Source of the DNA: Bacteroidales bacterium
Lineage (GTDB): Bacteria; Bacteroidota; Bacteroidia; Bacteroidales; Marinilabiliaceae
NCBI GenBank assembly: GCA_017960905.1
Contig: JAGCYH010000011.1
Span: 1 to 64,000 of the forward strand
Direction of reading: 5' to 3'
DNA: 64,000 nucleotides
The position numbers and the translations under genes are program-made. The notes below the pieces were generated by a model. The model was not told where the DNA came from, did no database searches, and saw nothing but the letters and a program-made list of their open reading frames with translations. Within the stretch, counting starts at the first letter, position 1. Each line of letters begins with the position of its first letter. Positions 16,797-26,150 of this stretch are shown here, piece after piece.

Positions 16797-19304
16797 TTAA
16801 TTTTCTATTTTCGAAACAATCTTATCGTTATCCTTGTCGTAACCGATTATTATCTTGCTGCTTTTCGTCACTTGCGCTTCGATAATCATTTCGGCCAGCT
16901 CGTCTTCGATGTATTTCTGAATGGCGCGCTTGAGCGGTCGTGCGCCGTATTGTGCGTCGTAGCTCTTGTCGGCTATGTAGTTCTTGGCCTCGTCGGTTAT
17001 CACGAGCGAATATCCGAGCGACTCTACGCGGGTGTACAACCCGCGCAGCTCGATGTCGATAATCTTCAGTATATCATCGTGTTTCAGCTCCGAGAAGATG
17101 ATTATGTCGTCGATGCGGTTGATGAATTCGGGTGCAAAAGCCTTTTTCAAGGCTTTTTGCAGTATCGACGATGCATGGCTCTCGTCCGACTCGCGGTTTT
17201 CCTGAGCGAAACCCACGCCACGGCCGAAGTCTTTCAGCTCGCGCGAACCGATGTTCGACGTCATTATAATAATGGTGTTTTTGAAATCCACTTTGCGCCC
17301 GAGGCTGTCGGTGAGGCGTCCTTCGTCGAGCACTTGCAGCAGCAGGTTGAACACGTCGGGGTGTGCTTTCTCAATTTCGTCGAGCAGCACGACGGAGTAG
17401 GGATGTCGGCGCACTTTTTCGGTCAGCTGGCCGCCTTCTTCGTAGCCCACATATCCCGGCGGCGCGCCTATAAGGCGCGTAACGGCGAATTTTTCCATGT
17501 ATTCGCTCATGTCGATGCGTATGAGCGCGTCGGTAGAGTCGAAGAGGTATTCGGCGAGCACTTGGGCCAAGTGCGTCTTGCCGACGCCCGTAGGACCCAG
17601 GAAGATGAACGAGCCTATGGGGCGGTTCGGGTCTTTCAGACCAGCGCGGTTGCGCTGTATGGCCTTCACCACTTTGCTTATGGCCTCGTCTTGTCCCACT
17701 ACAGAACCTTTCAGGTCTTTGCTCATATTGAGCAGGCGCTGGCCTTCGGCCTGCGCAATGCGTTGTGTCGGTACGCCGGTCATCATAGCCACCACTTCGG
17801 CAACTTTCTCTTCGTCAACCGTTTCGCGATGCTGTTTCATATTGTCGAGCCACGTGCGTTTGGCCATTTCGAGCCTTGCGAGAAGCTGTTTTTCCTGGTC
17901 GCGGAAACTTGCAGCCAGCTCAAAGTTCTGCGCCACAACGGCTGTTACTTTCGTCTCTCTGAGGCGTTCTATCTCCTCTTCGAGCATGCCAATTTCGGGC
18001 GGCACAGATATGTTCGATATATGCACGCGCGAGCCTGCTTCGTCGAGCGCGTCGATGGCCTTGTCGGGCAAGTGGCGGTCGTTGATGTAACGCTCGGTGA
18101 GCATCACACACGCTTTTATGGCCTCGTCGGTGTAAGTAACGTTATGATGACTCTCGTATTTGTCTTTTATGTTATTGAGAATCAATATAGTATCTTCTAC
18201 CGATGTAGGTTCCACCATCACTTTCTGGAAGCGACGCTCCAGAGCGCCGTCTTTCTCGATGTACTGGCGGTATTCGTCGAGCGTAGTGGCGCCAATGCAT
18301 TGTATTTCGCCGCGCGCAAGCGCAGGCTTGAGCATGTTGGCCGCGTCGAGGCTGCCGCTTGCGCCGCCAGCGCCTACTATGGTGTGTATCTCATCGATGA
18401 AGAGTATGATGTCTTTGTTGTTGCTCAGTTCGCTGAGTATCGATTTGAGGCGTTCTTCGAATTGTCCGCGGTACTTCGTACCGGCGACAATCGAAGCCAG
18501 GTCGAGCGTTACCACACGTTTGTTGAACAGCACCCGCGACACTTTGCGCTCGTGAATGCGAATGGCCAGACCTTCGACGATGGCCGATTTACCTACGCCC
18601 GGCTCGCCAATAAGTATCGGGTTGTTTTTCTTGCGGCGGCTCAGTATCTGCGCCAGTCGCTCTATCTCTTTCTCGCGGCCTACAACAGGGTCGAGGTTGC
18701 CTTCCTGTGCCGCCTTGGTCATGTCGATGCCGAAGTTGTCGAGCACTGGCGTGTCAGTCGGCGAGTTGCCAGCTTTGCGCTGATTGTCAGGCTTTTTGGG
18801 TCCTTGCGAAAATGGTCCATCGTCTTCGTCATCGTCGTCGGTGTCGAACGAGTTGCGCGTCTCTTGCGCACCGTCGGCCGCAATGTTGTATGCCATATTG
18901 TAGGTTATGCCGTGTTCCGAAAAATAGGCGTCGATATAGGTGTCGTTCTCGTGCATGAGAGCCAGCAGCAAGTGAACAGTGTCGATAGAGTCGCTTCCGA
19001 GCGACTCTGCCTCGACCTTAACACGCGAAATGGCGTGTTCGGCTTCGGCGCTCATCTCCAATTCGCCGATAGGCACTGGGTGGTCGACGTGTTCGCCCAT
19101 TATCGATTGCTCAAGGTATTTACGCAAGTCGTACAAATCGACGTTGAGCACATCAAGCAGATATTTGGCCTTGCTGTTGTTGTCGGACGACAATAAACCC
19201 AACATAAAATGCTCAGGCTCAATGTATTCGTTGCCCAATCGCTGCGCTTCGTATTTGCTTCGTTTTACTACGTCTTTTATAGTAAGAGATACTTTGAAAC
19301 TCAT
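16797..19304 (-). CDS. clpC: ATP-dependent Clp protease ATP-binding subunit ClpC
   Basis: An 835-residue AAA+ unfoldase feeding ClpP. The Clp-N double repeat spans residues ~1-145. AAA module 1 has Walker [16 protein letters not shown] and Walker [16 protein letters not shown]. The middle domain carries a UVR-like coiled segment. AAA module 2 has [15 protein letters not shown] and [16 protein letters not shown], ending in a normal D2 small domain. The middle domain is short, as in ClpC and ClpE rather than ClpB. A long reading frame on the opposite strand is a codon-bias shadow. No ctsR or mcsAB neighbours are seen, so regulation differs from Firmicutes. Confidence 0.95.
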   Translation of the reverse strand: MSFKVSLTIKDVVKRSKYEAQRLGNEYIEPEHFMLGLLSSDNNSKAKYLLDVLNVDLYDLRKYLEQSIMGEHVDHPVPIGELEMSAEAEHAISRVKVEAESLGSDSIDTVHLLLALMHENDTYIDAYFSEHGITYNMAYNIAADGAQETRNSFDTDDDDEDDGPFSQGPKKPDNQRKAGNSPTDTPVLDNFGIDMTKAAQEGNLDPVVGREKEIERLAQILSRRKKNNPILIGEPGVGKSAIVEGLAIRIHERKVSRVLFNKRVVTLDLASIVAGTKYRGQFEERLKSILSELSNNKDIILFIDEIHTIVGAGGASGSLDAANMLKPALARGEIQCIGATTLDEYRQYIEKDGALERRFQKVMVEPTSVEDTILILNNIKDKYESHHNVTYTDEAIKACVMLTERYINDRHLPDKAIDALDEAGSRVHISNISVPPEIGMLEEEIERLRETKVTAVVAQNFELAASFRDQEKQLLARLEMAKRTWLDNMKQHRETVDEEKVAEVVAMMTGVPTQRIAQAEGQRLLNMSKDLKGSVVGQDEAISKVVKAIQRNRAGLKDPNRPIGSFIFLGPTGVGKTHLAQVLAEYLFDSTDALIRIDMSEYMEKFAVTRLIGAPPGYVGYEEGGQLTEKVRRHPYSVVLLDEIEKAHPDVFNLLLQVLDEGRLTDSLGRKVDFKNTIIIMTSNIGSRELKDFGRGVGFAQENRESDESHASSILQKALKKAFAPEFINRIDDIIIFSELKHDDILKIIDIELRGLYTRVESLGYSLVITDEAKNYIADKSYDAQYGARPLKRAIQKYIEDELAEMIIEAQVTKSSKIIIGYDKDNDKIVSKIEN

Positions 19305-19378
19305 AAACTATCTATTTTGTGTATGCAAGTTTAGCAAATATTATTGAATTTAAGAAAAAGAATGGATATTATTTTTTC

Positions 19379-19410
19379 CGCTGCCGATGCTCTGCAGAGC
19401 ATCGGTAGCG
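19379..19410. repeat. Intergenic palindrome between clpC and the TPP riboswitch
   Basis: A 22-bp perfect palindrome (19384-19405, centre CTGCAG) extends to 16-bp arms with one G-T pair. It lies in the divergent gap upstream of clpC and has no T-run, so it is not an obvious terminator; an operator or repeat remnant is possible. Confidence 0.7.
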
Positions 19411-19557
19411 GATTGTCATTTGTAAAATACTGAAAATATGTGTTTTATACAATGTCTTTCAGTGAAGGCCGCTTCCTGGACGCAAAGCCGATTTAAAATC
19501 TCTGTTAAAGAAATATAAATCGCATCGTCGGGTCTGACGGCGTGAGGCAAAAAGCGC

Positions 19558-19565
19558 TAATTTTG
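19558..19565 (+). promoter_or_regulatory. Promoter -7 element for thiamin operon
   Basis: TAATTTTG matches the Bacteroidota TAnnTTTG element and lies ~12 nt before the TPP riboswitch. No convincing TTTG box is seen at the usual distance upstream. Confidence 0.5.
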
Positions 19566-19574
19566 CGGCCAAAA

Positions 19575-19650
19575 TAAGGGGTGCTTTGCGCAGACAAGGC
19601 TGAGATTATACCCATGGAACCTGTTCAGGTAATTCTGGCGTAGGGATTCT
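19575..19650 (+). promoter_or_regulatory. TPP (THI-box) riboswitch
   Basis: Matches the thiamin pyrophosphate aptamer. It begins AGGGGTGC, then has the pyrimidine-binding CTGAGA (19600-19605), TACCC, the stem GAACCTGTTCAGGT and the closing CTGGCGTAGGGA (19636-19647). It lies upstream of a thiamin receptor, a PnuT transporter and thiamin pyrophosphokinase, exactly the genes expected. The expression platform spans 19651-19702. I see no strong intrinsic terminator there, so control of translation initiation is more likely. Confidence 0.93.
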
Positions 19651-19702
19651 TACCAGTACATTCTCATTGTGCCTCTTTTTATTCATATTTAATTTATATA
19701 AA

Positions 19703-21907
19703 ATGAAAAAAAGGGTTTTTCTCGTGGCACTTTCGGTGCCAGCATTAACGGCTGAGGCTCAGCAAGATACGATAGTCAGCCGCAATCTCGATGAATTTGT
19801 TGTCCGTGCGGCGCAGGTGGCCGAAGGCTCGCCTATGGCGAAAAGCAACGTGACAGGCAAAGAACTGCAAACCAACAACTTCGGACAAGACGTGCCTTAT
19901 CTCATTTCACAGACGCCGTCGGTGATCGTTACTTCCGACGCGGGAACAGGCATTGGCTACACGTCGTTCCGCATTCGCGGAACGGGCGACAGCCGTATCA
20001 ACGTCACTGTCAATGGTGTGCCGCTCAACGACTCCGAGTCGCAGACGACATTCTGGGTCAATATGCCCGACTTCGCCTCATCGACAGGCGAGGTGCAGGT
20101 GCAGCGCGGCGTGGGCTCGTCGACCAACGGCGCTGGCGCCTTCGGTGCCAGCATATCCATGATGACTGAGCGCGCCTCTATGACGCCATTTTTCGAGGCA
20201 AGCGAGACGGCTGGCTCGTTCGGTACGTCGAAGACTACCGTCAAAGGCTCTACGGGCCTGATGAACAACCTCTTCGTGGCCGATGCGCGCTACTCGAAGA
20301 TGCGCAGCAACGGCTACATCGACCGCGCCAAGGCCGACGTGTCGTCGTACTACGGTTCGCTCACAATGTACCGCGACGCTACTCAGCTCAAATTCACCAC
20401 TTTCGGCAGCGCCGAAACGACTAACCAAGCCTGGAACTACGTTCCGTCGGACTACATCAAAGCCGGTAACCGCACGTATAACTCGTGCGGTGAATACGAA
20501 GAGAATGGCGTAACAAAGTACTACGACCAGACCGACAACTATTGGCAGCAGCATTACCACCTGAGTATGGTACACTCGTTCAACGCCTACTTGGGCACTT
20601 CGCTCACGCTTCACTATACTCACGGCAAAGGCTATTACGAGGATTACAAGGCCGGTGCGAAACTTGCAAAATTCGGCCTCGAACCGTTCAACGGCACTGA
20701 CGGTCAGACTGTTAAGCGCACCGATTTGGTGCGCCGCAAATGGATGCGCAACGATTTCTATGGTTTCGTCTTCAAAGCCGACTACAAAAAAGACTTCATC
20801 GATGCCATTTTCGGTCTGGGTGCCAACAACTACGAGGGCGACCACTTCGGACGTGTCATTTGGGCGCGCAACTACTTCAATCTGTCGCCCACGCATGAGT
20901 ATTACCGCAATAAAGGCGAGAAACTCGACTATAACGCATATCTGAAAACAACATTTGCAACAAGCTCACATACAAGTATTTATGCCGATTTGCAATATCG
21001 TGGCATTCACTATACCATCGACGGCACTTCGGACAAAGTGCCGCAACTCGACGTCGATACCGATTTCGGATTTTTCAATCCGAAATTCGGCTTCAACTAT
21101 CGCAACGGCGGGCAGCAGGCTTACGCTTCGTTTGCCATCGGACACCGCGAGCCGGGCCGCAACAACTACACCGACGAGTCGGCCGTTGAGCATCCGACTT
21201 ACGAAACACTCTACGACTATGAAGTGGGCTATTCTGTTGCCGGAAAACGTTGGAATACAGCCGTTTCGCTCTATTATATGGACTACGATAACCAGCTCAT
21301 ACAGACTGGCCGCTTGAGCGAAATAGGCGAGGCGCTTACCACCAACATCAAAGACTCGTACCGCATGGGCGTCGAGCTCAGCGGCAACGTTCAGATTGCC
21401 GACTGGCTCCGTTGGCAAGCCAATATCACATTGAGCCAGAATAAGATACGCAACTTCGTTGAGTCGGTGGCTGCCTACGATGCCAACTGGGACGACATTG
21501 CTCCGATTGAGGTGAAATACGACAAGACCGACATCGCTTTCTCGCCGTCGGTTACGGCCAACAACACCTTCAGCGTTCACGCCGGCGGCTTCGACGCCGG
21601 CCTCAATTCGGTCTACGTTAGCCGCCAGTATCTCGACAATACAGCCTGCCGCAGCCGCTCTATCGACAGCTATTTCGTAAGCAACGCCACACTGAGCTAT
21701 ACGTTTAATACTAAGGCAGTTGACGATATTGTCGTTGGTCTTCGCATCAACAACCTTTTCAACGAGAAGTATGAGACTTCGGGCTGGGTATCGTCGTGCG
21801 TTGTCGAGGGCGAATCGACTGTCGACAACCGCACCGTGTACGACGGACTGGCTGTGCAGGCTACTACTAACTTTATGATTAACATTAAATTACGCATAGG
21901 AAAATAA
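19703..21907 (+). CDS. TonB-dependent thiamin receptor
   Basis: A 734-residue outer-membrane receptor. ATG 19703 gives a signal peptide ending AEAQ; an upstream TTG would not. There is no carboxypeptidase-like front domain: the plug begins directly (DEFVVRAAQVAEGSPMAKSN, then SFRIRGTGDSRINVTVNGVPLND), followed by a 22-strand-type barrel. Its place directly behind a TPP riboswitch and before pnuT and thiN identifies thiamin or its phosphates as ligand; this receptor-PnuT-pyrophosphokinase arrangement is known from Bacteroidota. Expression should fall when TPP is plentiful. Confidence 0.88.
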   Translation: MKKRVFLVALSVPALTAEAQQDTIVSRNLDEFVVRAAQVAEGSPMAKSNVTGKELQTNNFGQDVPYLISQTPSVIVTSDAGTGIGYTSFRIRGTGDSRINVTVNGVPLNDSESQTTFWVNMPDFASSTGEVQVQRGVGSSTNGAGAFGASISMMTERASMTPFFEASETAGSFGTSKTTVKGSTGLMNNLFVADARYSKMRSNGYIDRAKADVSSYYGSLTMYRDATQLKFTTFGSAETTNQAWNYVPSDYIKAGNRTYNSCGEYEENGVTKYYDQTDNYWQQHYHLSMVHSFNAYLGTSLTLHYTHGKGYYEDYKAGAKLAKFGLEPFNGTDGQTVKRTDLVRRKWMRNDFYGFVFKADYKKDFIDAIFGLGANNYEGDHFGRVIWARNYFNLSPTHEYYRNKGEKLDYNAYLKTTFATSSHTSIYADLQYRGIHYTIDGTSDKVPQLDVDTDFGFFNPKFGFNYRNGGQQAYASFAIGHREPGRNNYTDESAVEHPTYETLYDYEVGYSVAGKRWNTAVSLYYMDYDNQLIQTGRLSEIGEALTTNIKDSYRMGVELSGNVQIADWLRWQANITLSQNKIRNFVESVAAYDANWDDIAPIEVKYDKTDIAFSPSVTANNTFSVHAGGFDAGLNSVYVSRQYLDNTACRSRSIDSYFVSNATLSYTFNTKAVDDIVVGLRINNLFNEKYETSGWVSSCVVEGESTVDNRTVYDGLAVQATTNFMINIKLRIGK

Positions 21908-21913
21908 AAGATT

Positions 21914-22507
21914 ATGTGGTCAGTCATCGAATGGTTCGGCGTCATTACAGGTTTCATATACCTGTGGTACGAGTTTAGGCAGAGTGCCATTATGTGGTTC
22001 GTAAGTATCATCAACGCAGCTACTTACGTGTTTGTTTACGCGTGGGCGAAACTCTATGCCGACATGGCTTTCTACATCTACAATTTCGTAATCAGTTTCT
22101 ATGGCCTCTACAAATGGCAGCGCAACCTTGCTGGCGACGGCAAACCGCAAGGCATTGAATATCAGCATTTCAGCCGCCGTTCGCTCGCGCTCATGAGCGC
22201 GGCGACGGTGGCTGCATTCTGCATCATCTACATTTTGCTCCGCGACCTCACCGACTCGCCCAATCCCGCTTTCGACGCTTTCACAACGTCGCTCAGCATC
22301 GTTGGCGCGGTGATGACCGCGCAACGCATCATCGAACATTGGATAATTTGGATTGTCGTCGATGCCGCGTCGATAATTCTTTACTATATTCGCGGTCTGT
22401 ATCCCACAATGCTGCTTTTCGCCGTTTACACTGCGATAGCTCTCTGGGGTTATTTTTATTGGAAAAAACATGGAACAGAAAAAGTGTGTGGTAATAGCAA
22501 ATGGTGA
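21914..22507 (+). CDS. pnuT: PnuT thiamin transporter (PnuC family)
   Basis: A 197-residue inner-membrane protein of the nicotinamide mononucleotide transporter (PnuC) superfamily with about seven hydrophobic segments. The family signature for substrate stacking is visible as WFVSIINAATYVFVYAWAKLYADM and FYGLYKWQRN, and near the end HWIIWIVVDAASIILYYIRGLY. The riboswitch and thiN context make it the thiamin-specific PnuT, a facilitator whose direction depends on phosphorylation inside the cell. It starts 6 bp after the receptor and overlaps thiN by 38 bp, indicating tight coupling. Confidence 0.9.
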   Translation: MWSVIEWFGVITGFIYLWYEFRQSAIMWFVSIINAATYVFVYAWAKLYADMAFYIYNFVISFYGLYKWQRNLAGDGKPQGIEYQHFSRRSLALMSAATVAAFCIIYILLRDLTDSPNPAFDAFTTSLSIVGAVMTAQRIIEHWIIWIVVDAASIILYYIRGLYPTMLLFAVYTAIALWGYFYWKKHGTEKVCGNSKW

Positions 22508-23114
22508 GTTTCCGCAAAAGGCTCATGCACAGTCTGTTATCGACCAAGCCGAAATGATTGTCTGTTGCGATGGCGCAACAGACAGCCTGCTCCGCTACGG
22601 CCGCGAACCCGACTACATAGTGGGCGACTGCGACAGCATAAGCGATGCGCTTCGCGCACGCTTTGCCGACCGCCTGATGCACATCGCCGAGCAGGACGAC
22701 AACGACCTGACGAAGTGCATGCGTTTCGCGCAAGCGCAAAACGTCAGTGAAGTGGTCATTTTGGGCGCCACAGGCCGCCGCGAAGACCATACGCTCGGCA
22801 ACATCTCGCTGCTGACCGTCTATCGCAACTGGTTTCGCCGCGTTACGATGGTGTCGGACTATGGCGTTTTCGAGCCTATTTACAACACCGCCACATTCTC
22901 GTCGTTTCCCGGACAGCAGATTTCGGTTTTCGCACTGCCGCCCGTGCCGCATATCACGTTGCACGATCTGCGCTATCCGTTCGTCAACCGGCAACCTATG
23001 ATTTGGTGGGAAGTGTCGCTCAATGAGGCACTTACCGACTCGTTCACCATCGAACTACACGAACCAGGCAATGTGATTGTGTATAAGCTTTTTGAGAAAG
23101 AGAGTAAAGAGTAA
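22470..23114 (+). CDS. thiN: Thiamin pyrophosphokinase
   Basis: A 214-residue enzyme converting thiamin plus ATP to TPP and AMP, thus trapping imported thiamin. Key motifs are VIANGEFP, CCDGATDSLLRYG, PDYIVGDCDSIS (metal-binding Asp cluster), EQDDNDLTKCMRFA and ILGATGRREDHTLGNISLL (ATP and thiamin site). It overlaps pnuT by 38 bp. The last codons (…FEKESKE) and stop are formed by the start of the dispersed GAGTAAA repeat, so the repeat has invaded up to the end of the gene. Cytoplasmic. Confidence 0.92.
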   Translation: MEQKKCVVIANGEFPQKAHAQSVIDQAEMIVCCDGATDSLLRYGREPDYIVGDCDSISDALRARFADRLMHIAEQDDNDLTKCMRFAQAQNVSEVVILGATGRREDHTLGNISLLTVYRNWFRRVTMVSDYGVFEPIYNTATFSSFPGQQISVFALPPVPHITLHDLRYPFVNRQPMIWWEVSLNEALTDSFTIELHEPGNVIVYKLFEKESKE

Positions 23115-23158
23115 TGAGTAAAGAGTAATGTGTAGAGACGCACGGCCGTGCGTCTAAC
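23100..23158. repeat. Dispersed palindrome plus heptamer repeat (copy 2, inverted)
   Basis: AGAGTAA-type heptamers (23100-23130) run into the 20-bp palindrome AGACGCACGGCCGTGCGTCT (23136-23155). The order is the mirror of copy 1. The repeat supplies the last codons and stop of thiN. The following 23195-23240 is low-complexity TTCATAATTCATAA repeat DNA up to the next gene. Confidence 0.87.
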
Positions 23159-23244
23159 ATTGTATATAGATTTCGTAATTGGCTACGCCGAACTTCGTTT
23201 CATAATTCATAATTCGTAATTAATTCATAATTCATAATAAAAAA

Positions 23245-23685
23245 ATGAACATTCAAGTAATAAGAGCGACAGAGACGTGGCAGCGGGCCGGTGCGTACTA
23301 CGTGCGCATACAAGGCATGGCGCGGCAGCACAACATTACGTTGCGCCGCGAGTTCGACGAGCACGACACGCCCGACACGCGCTACATTGTCCTGACGGAC
23401 AATGACTTTCCCGTTGCCACATGCCGTCTCTATCCGCTCACCGACAGCGCGGCGATGATTGGCAGGGTAGTGGTTCTGCCCGAATACCGCTCACAGGGTT
23501 TGGGGCGGCGTGTAGTTGCCGAAGCCGAGAGCTGGCTTTGCCAGCTCGGCTTCACACAAGCTGTTGTCGAGAGTCGCGACGTAGCCATCGGCTTTTACCA
23601 AAAACTCGGCTATTCTGTTGCTGATGAGACCGTTATCCATGGCTATACGTTCGACTGCATAAGAATGGAGAAAAAGCTGTTTTAA
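23245..23685 (+). CDS. GNAT family N-acetyltransferase
   Basis: A 146-residue GCN5-related acetyltransferase. The acetyl-CoA site is clear: IGRVVVLPEYRSQGLGRRVVAEAE (motif A, R/Q-x-x-G-x-G/A). A beta strand ALVES-like (TQAVVESRDVAIGFYQKLGY) and the C-terminal motif B follow. The layout resembles the ElaA/YjdJ-type small GNATs; the substrate is unknown. It is preceded by ~85 bp of repeat DNA and ends head-on with the membrane-protein gene, their stop codons overlapping by 4 bp. An imperfect hairpin (14-bp arms with a 2-nt bulge, 23521-23553) lies just after motif A. Confidence 0.85.
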   Translation: MNIQVIRATETWQRAGAYYVRIQGMARQHNITLRREFDEHDTPDTRYIVLTDNDFPVATCRLYPLTDSAAMIGRVVVLPEYRSQGLGRRVVAEAESWLCQLGFTQAVVESRDVAIGFYQKLGYSVADETVIHGYTFDCIRMEKKLF

Positions 23686-24860
23686 GGTTTCAGCACCGAA
23701 GTGTATTCCTTTATCTGTGGAAATCTTTTTTCTATTTCCTGTCGGGAGAACAATCCATCACGGAAATAGAATCCATAATCGGTTATTTTTGCAAAATTCT
23801 GCCGAAATTGAACCTTGCTTTCAAGACAAGTTGGATTGCGTGGAAAACGAGAATCGACATTGCACATAAACAACAGTGTGTCAGGCGAATAGCTGGCATT
23901 TGTGGTTGATGGCTTGTAATGAAACGTCATTGGCTTTTCGTGTGTTCCTGTTACATCGTAGCGCAGTTTGCCATCGTCGGTAACACCCTTATTTGCAGCT
24001 TTATACACTACATGTAAACCGCAATGATGGCAAACGAACCTCATGTTATGGCTGAAAAAGTCTGTATCGATATACCAAATCAGTTTTTGTTGTTTCCCGC
24101 CTTTTTCCACTACCGGCTGTTCGTATTCTTTGAGTTCACCTGCCAACGGGGCAAAGTTGACGTCGGAGTAAATCTTCGGGTTGTTGTATGCGCGTTCCAG
24201 AATTATCGTTTTGCCTTTCGAAATCTGCGCCCCATCGGCTAAGTCGGCTACGAACGTGAAATACGAAGTATCAGTCATTTGGTAGTCGGTGGTCACAAGG
24301 TATTCTTTCTTGTCGCGATCGTACTCAGTATCAGTAACTTTTGCGCAGAAAATTATTTTGCCGTCGGCGTATTTTTGCGCCCGGCAGATGTCTCTTAAAT
24401 CTTTGCCCAATAACATCGGCGAAAGTATAGCATAGAAAATCACAAAATACATGCTCGTTCCCAACATTCCTGACTTTGCAAGCTCATCCTCGAACATAAA
24501 CATATATTGAATGAAGGTAGATATCAGCAAAGTTCGGAACCACCAGCTGTCGTATTCCACGTCGGAAAACGACGATATGTAGCTGATAATGTGATATATA
24601 GTGGATATCAACGCAATGGTTGTTATGATGCAGTTTATATCAAAACGCTTCGTTTTTTGAATGCTTTGGAAAATCACGGCGCAGCTGGCAACAGCCAAAA
24701 TGCAGGCTGCCGTACACACCGAATATGCAAAAGAAATGCTAAATGCCATAAATGTAAGTGCAAATGGCGTATAGACACGGCTCGGCACACCTTTCTCTTT
24801 TATGCAGTCGAAGTGGAGAAGTAGTATAAATGTGAATAATCCGCCAAAAAAGAGTAGCAT
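23682..24860 (-). CDS. Membrane protein of unknown function
   Basis: A 392-residue protein with about five to six hydrophobic helices in the first ~160 residues (for example GGLFTFILLLHFD and AACILAVASCAVIF), then a ~230-residue soluble domain without membrane segments. The soluble part has a CHHC motif (FVCHHCGLHVVYKA) that could bind a metal, and beta-rich stretches. I recognise no family. It has lower GC and fewer intragenic palindromes than its neighbours, which hints at a different history. No operon partner. Confidence 0.65.
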   Translation of the reverse strand: MLLFFGGLFTFILLLHFDCIKEKGVPSRVYTPFALTFMAFSISFAYSVCTAACILAVASCAVIFQSIQKTKRFDINCIITTIALISTIYHIISYISSFSDVEYDSWWFRTLLISTFIQYMFMFEDELAKSGMLGTSMYFVIFYAILSPMLLGKDLRDICRAQKYADGKIIFCAKVTDTEYDRDKKEYLVTTDYQMTDTSYFTFVADLADGAQISKGKTIILERAYNNPKIYSDVNFAPLAGELKEYEQPVVEKGGKQQKLIWYIDTDFFSHNMRFVCHHCGLHVVYKAANKGVTDDGKLRYDVTGTHEKPMTFHYKPSTTNASYSPDTLLFMCNVDSRFPRNPTCLESKVQFRQNFAKITDYGFYFRDGLFSRQEIEKRFPQIKEYTSVLKP

Positions 24861-24936
24861 TTCTGAGAGTTATTTGTTTGAAATACAAATATAATCTGAA
24901 AGCATATAAGTGCAAATCCTTTTTCGCCTTTTTTTG

Positions 24937-24969
24937 TTTTGTATTCAATCAGAATAATGCCTATATTTG
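24937..24969 (+). promoter_or_regulatory. Bacteroidota-type promoter for zinc-ribbon/FISUMP gene
   Basis: TTTTG (24937-24941) and TATATTTG (24962-24969) are separated by 20 nt, a close match to the -33/-7 consensus. The start codon lies 60 nt downstream. Confidence 0.7.
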
Positions 24970-25029
24970 TAGAATTATTATTAAAAATAACAGAAATTGC
25001 TTTTGTAAAACACTATAAATCAGCATAAT

Positions 25030-25863
25030 ATGTATTATTTAGGTTGTCCCGAATGTGGCGAGACGGTATTTGGCGACAAGGAAGTCTGCCCGTATTGCGG
25101 TTTCGCAGGTTTTGGCGAGTACAAACGCCAGAAAGAGCATGAACTCAACAATTTACAAGACAAACTCAACGCACGCCAGCCCGCCTCGGGCGAGGCGGGC
25201 GGCCATGCTTACGTCGATTTGGGGCTGCCGAGCGGCACTCTCTGGGCCACGTGTAACATCGGCGCAAAGGCGCCGATGGACTATGGCAAATACTTCGCTT
25301 GGGGCGAAACCGCCCCAAAGAAGGATTGGACCTGTTACAACTGGGAAAACTACAAATACTGCAACGGCACCCACAACAGCATTACAAAATACTGTGATAG
25401 AAAGCAGTACGGCAACAAAGGCTTCACCGACAAACTTAAAGCACTCGAGCCCGCCGACGACGCCGCCGTCGCCCTCTGGGGCGACGAATGGCGCATGCCC
25501 ACTTACAACGATGCCACTGAACTGCTGCAGCATTGCAAATGCGACATCATCCGCCTCAACGACTTCGACGTGTGCCGTTTCACAGGTTCCAACGGCAACT
25601 ACCTGCTTCTGCCCGCTGCCGGCCATCTCGGCCCAATCGACGATGGCATAGGCAAATACGGACGATATTGGCTGAGTTCCATTGGCACGTCGCAACCCGA
25701 CTACGTCTGGTGCATTTTCTCTAACAGCGAAAATTGTGGCCTTACCGACGAACACCGCCGCTACGGCCTGACAATACGCCCCGTTTGCGTTCGCACAAGA
25801 CCTACCTCACGAACCAACCAAGACACGCCCGGCCTGAAGCCAATAGGTCCGTTGACGGAATAA
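25030..25863 (+). CDS. Zinc-ribbon plus FISUMP-type domain protein
   Basis: A 277-residue protein. Residues 4-23 form a zinc ribbon (GCPECGETVFGDKEVCPYCG). After a short charged segment, residues ~60-255 form a Fibrobacter-succinogenes-major-paralogous-type domain: YVDLGLPSGTLWATCNIGA, YGKYFAWGE, LWGDEWRMPTYND, then RYWLSS and a final GLTIRPVC. Such domains usually sit on exported proteins, but there is no signal peptide here, so the protein seems cytoplasmic. The linker between the two domains (QPASGEAGG) is encoded by a GC-rich hairpin (25179-25200). Function unknown. Confidence 0.75.
   Translation: MYYLGCPECGETVFGDKEVCPYCGFAGFGEYKRQKEHELNNLQDKLNARQPASGEAGGHAYVDLGLPSGTLWATCNIGAKAPMDYGKYFAWGETAPKKDWTCYNWENYKYCNGTHNSITKYCDRKQYGNKGFTDKLKALEPADDAAVALWGDEWRMPTYNDATELLQHCKCDIIRLNDFDVCRFTGSNGNYLLLPAAGHLGPIDDGIGKYGRYWLSSIGTSQPDYVWCIFSNSENCGLTDEHRRYGLTIRPVCVRTRPTSRTNQDTPGLKPIGPLTE
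25179..25200. repeat. GC-rich hairpin at the domain junction
   Basis: GCCCGCCTC and its complement flank GGGC, in frame between the zinc ribbon and the FISUMP domain. It encodes PASGEAGG, a plain linker. Confidence 0.85.
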
Positions 25864-26085
25864 CAGTTTTGCGCGTATTTATAGAGCAGTTTAAAAGGTG
25901 AGCGAAATACGCCGATATAGAGATTTTCAGATAGGTTTTACAGTTACTGCGCCAATTGTGTCGTAAAGTGCGGTTTTTAGCAATATGCCGAAATCATCTT
26001 TTATGGTGTTTCCTATCTCTTTTAATGTCATTTTACCAATATATTGCGATTTCGGTTCCAAAGATATGTATTATATTTATGAAAA
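25864..26085. other. Intergenic region without recognisable gene
   Basis: Between the FISUMP gene and the terminator of the convergent protease gene. I see no coding frame with support, no promoter of note and no repeat; AT-rich filler. Confidence 0.6.
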
Positions 26086-26121
26086 ACCACAGAAATCGCA
26101 ACAAATTGCGATTTCTGTGGT
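26086..26121 (-). terminator. Intrinsic terminator of protease-FGE gene
   Basis: Perfect 16-bp arms (ACCACAGAAATCGCAA and complement) around CAAA. On the minus strand the hairpin is followed by TTTTT. It lies 30 bp beyond the stop of the minus-strand gene at 26151. Confidence 0.9.
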
Positions 26122-26150
26122 CGATATCATAAATAATCAGCCCATTACGT

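Noticed and set aside
16791..19196. An open frame of ~800 codons on the strand opposite clpC
   Set aside because: It mirrors clpC codon by codon, has no family motifs and no start signal; clpC itself is unmistakable. Similar antisense frames lie opposite the TonB receptor at 366, secA and thrA.
19651..19702. Intrinsic terminator searched for behind the TPP aptamer
   Set aside because: The T-rich stretch (CTCTTTTTATT) has no convincing GC-rich stem in front of it; translation control is left as the likely mode.
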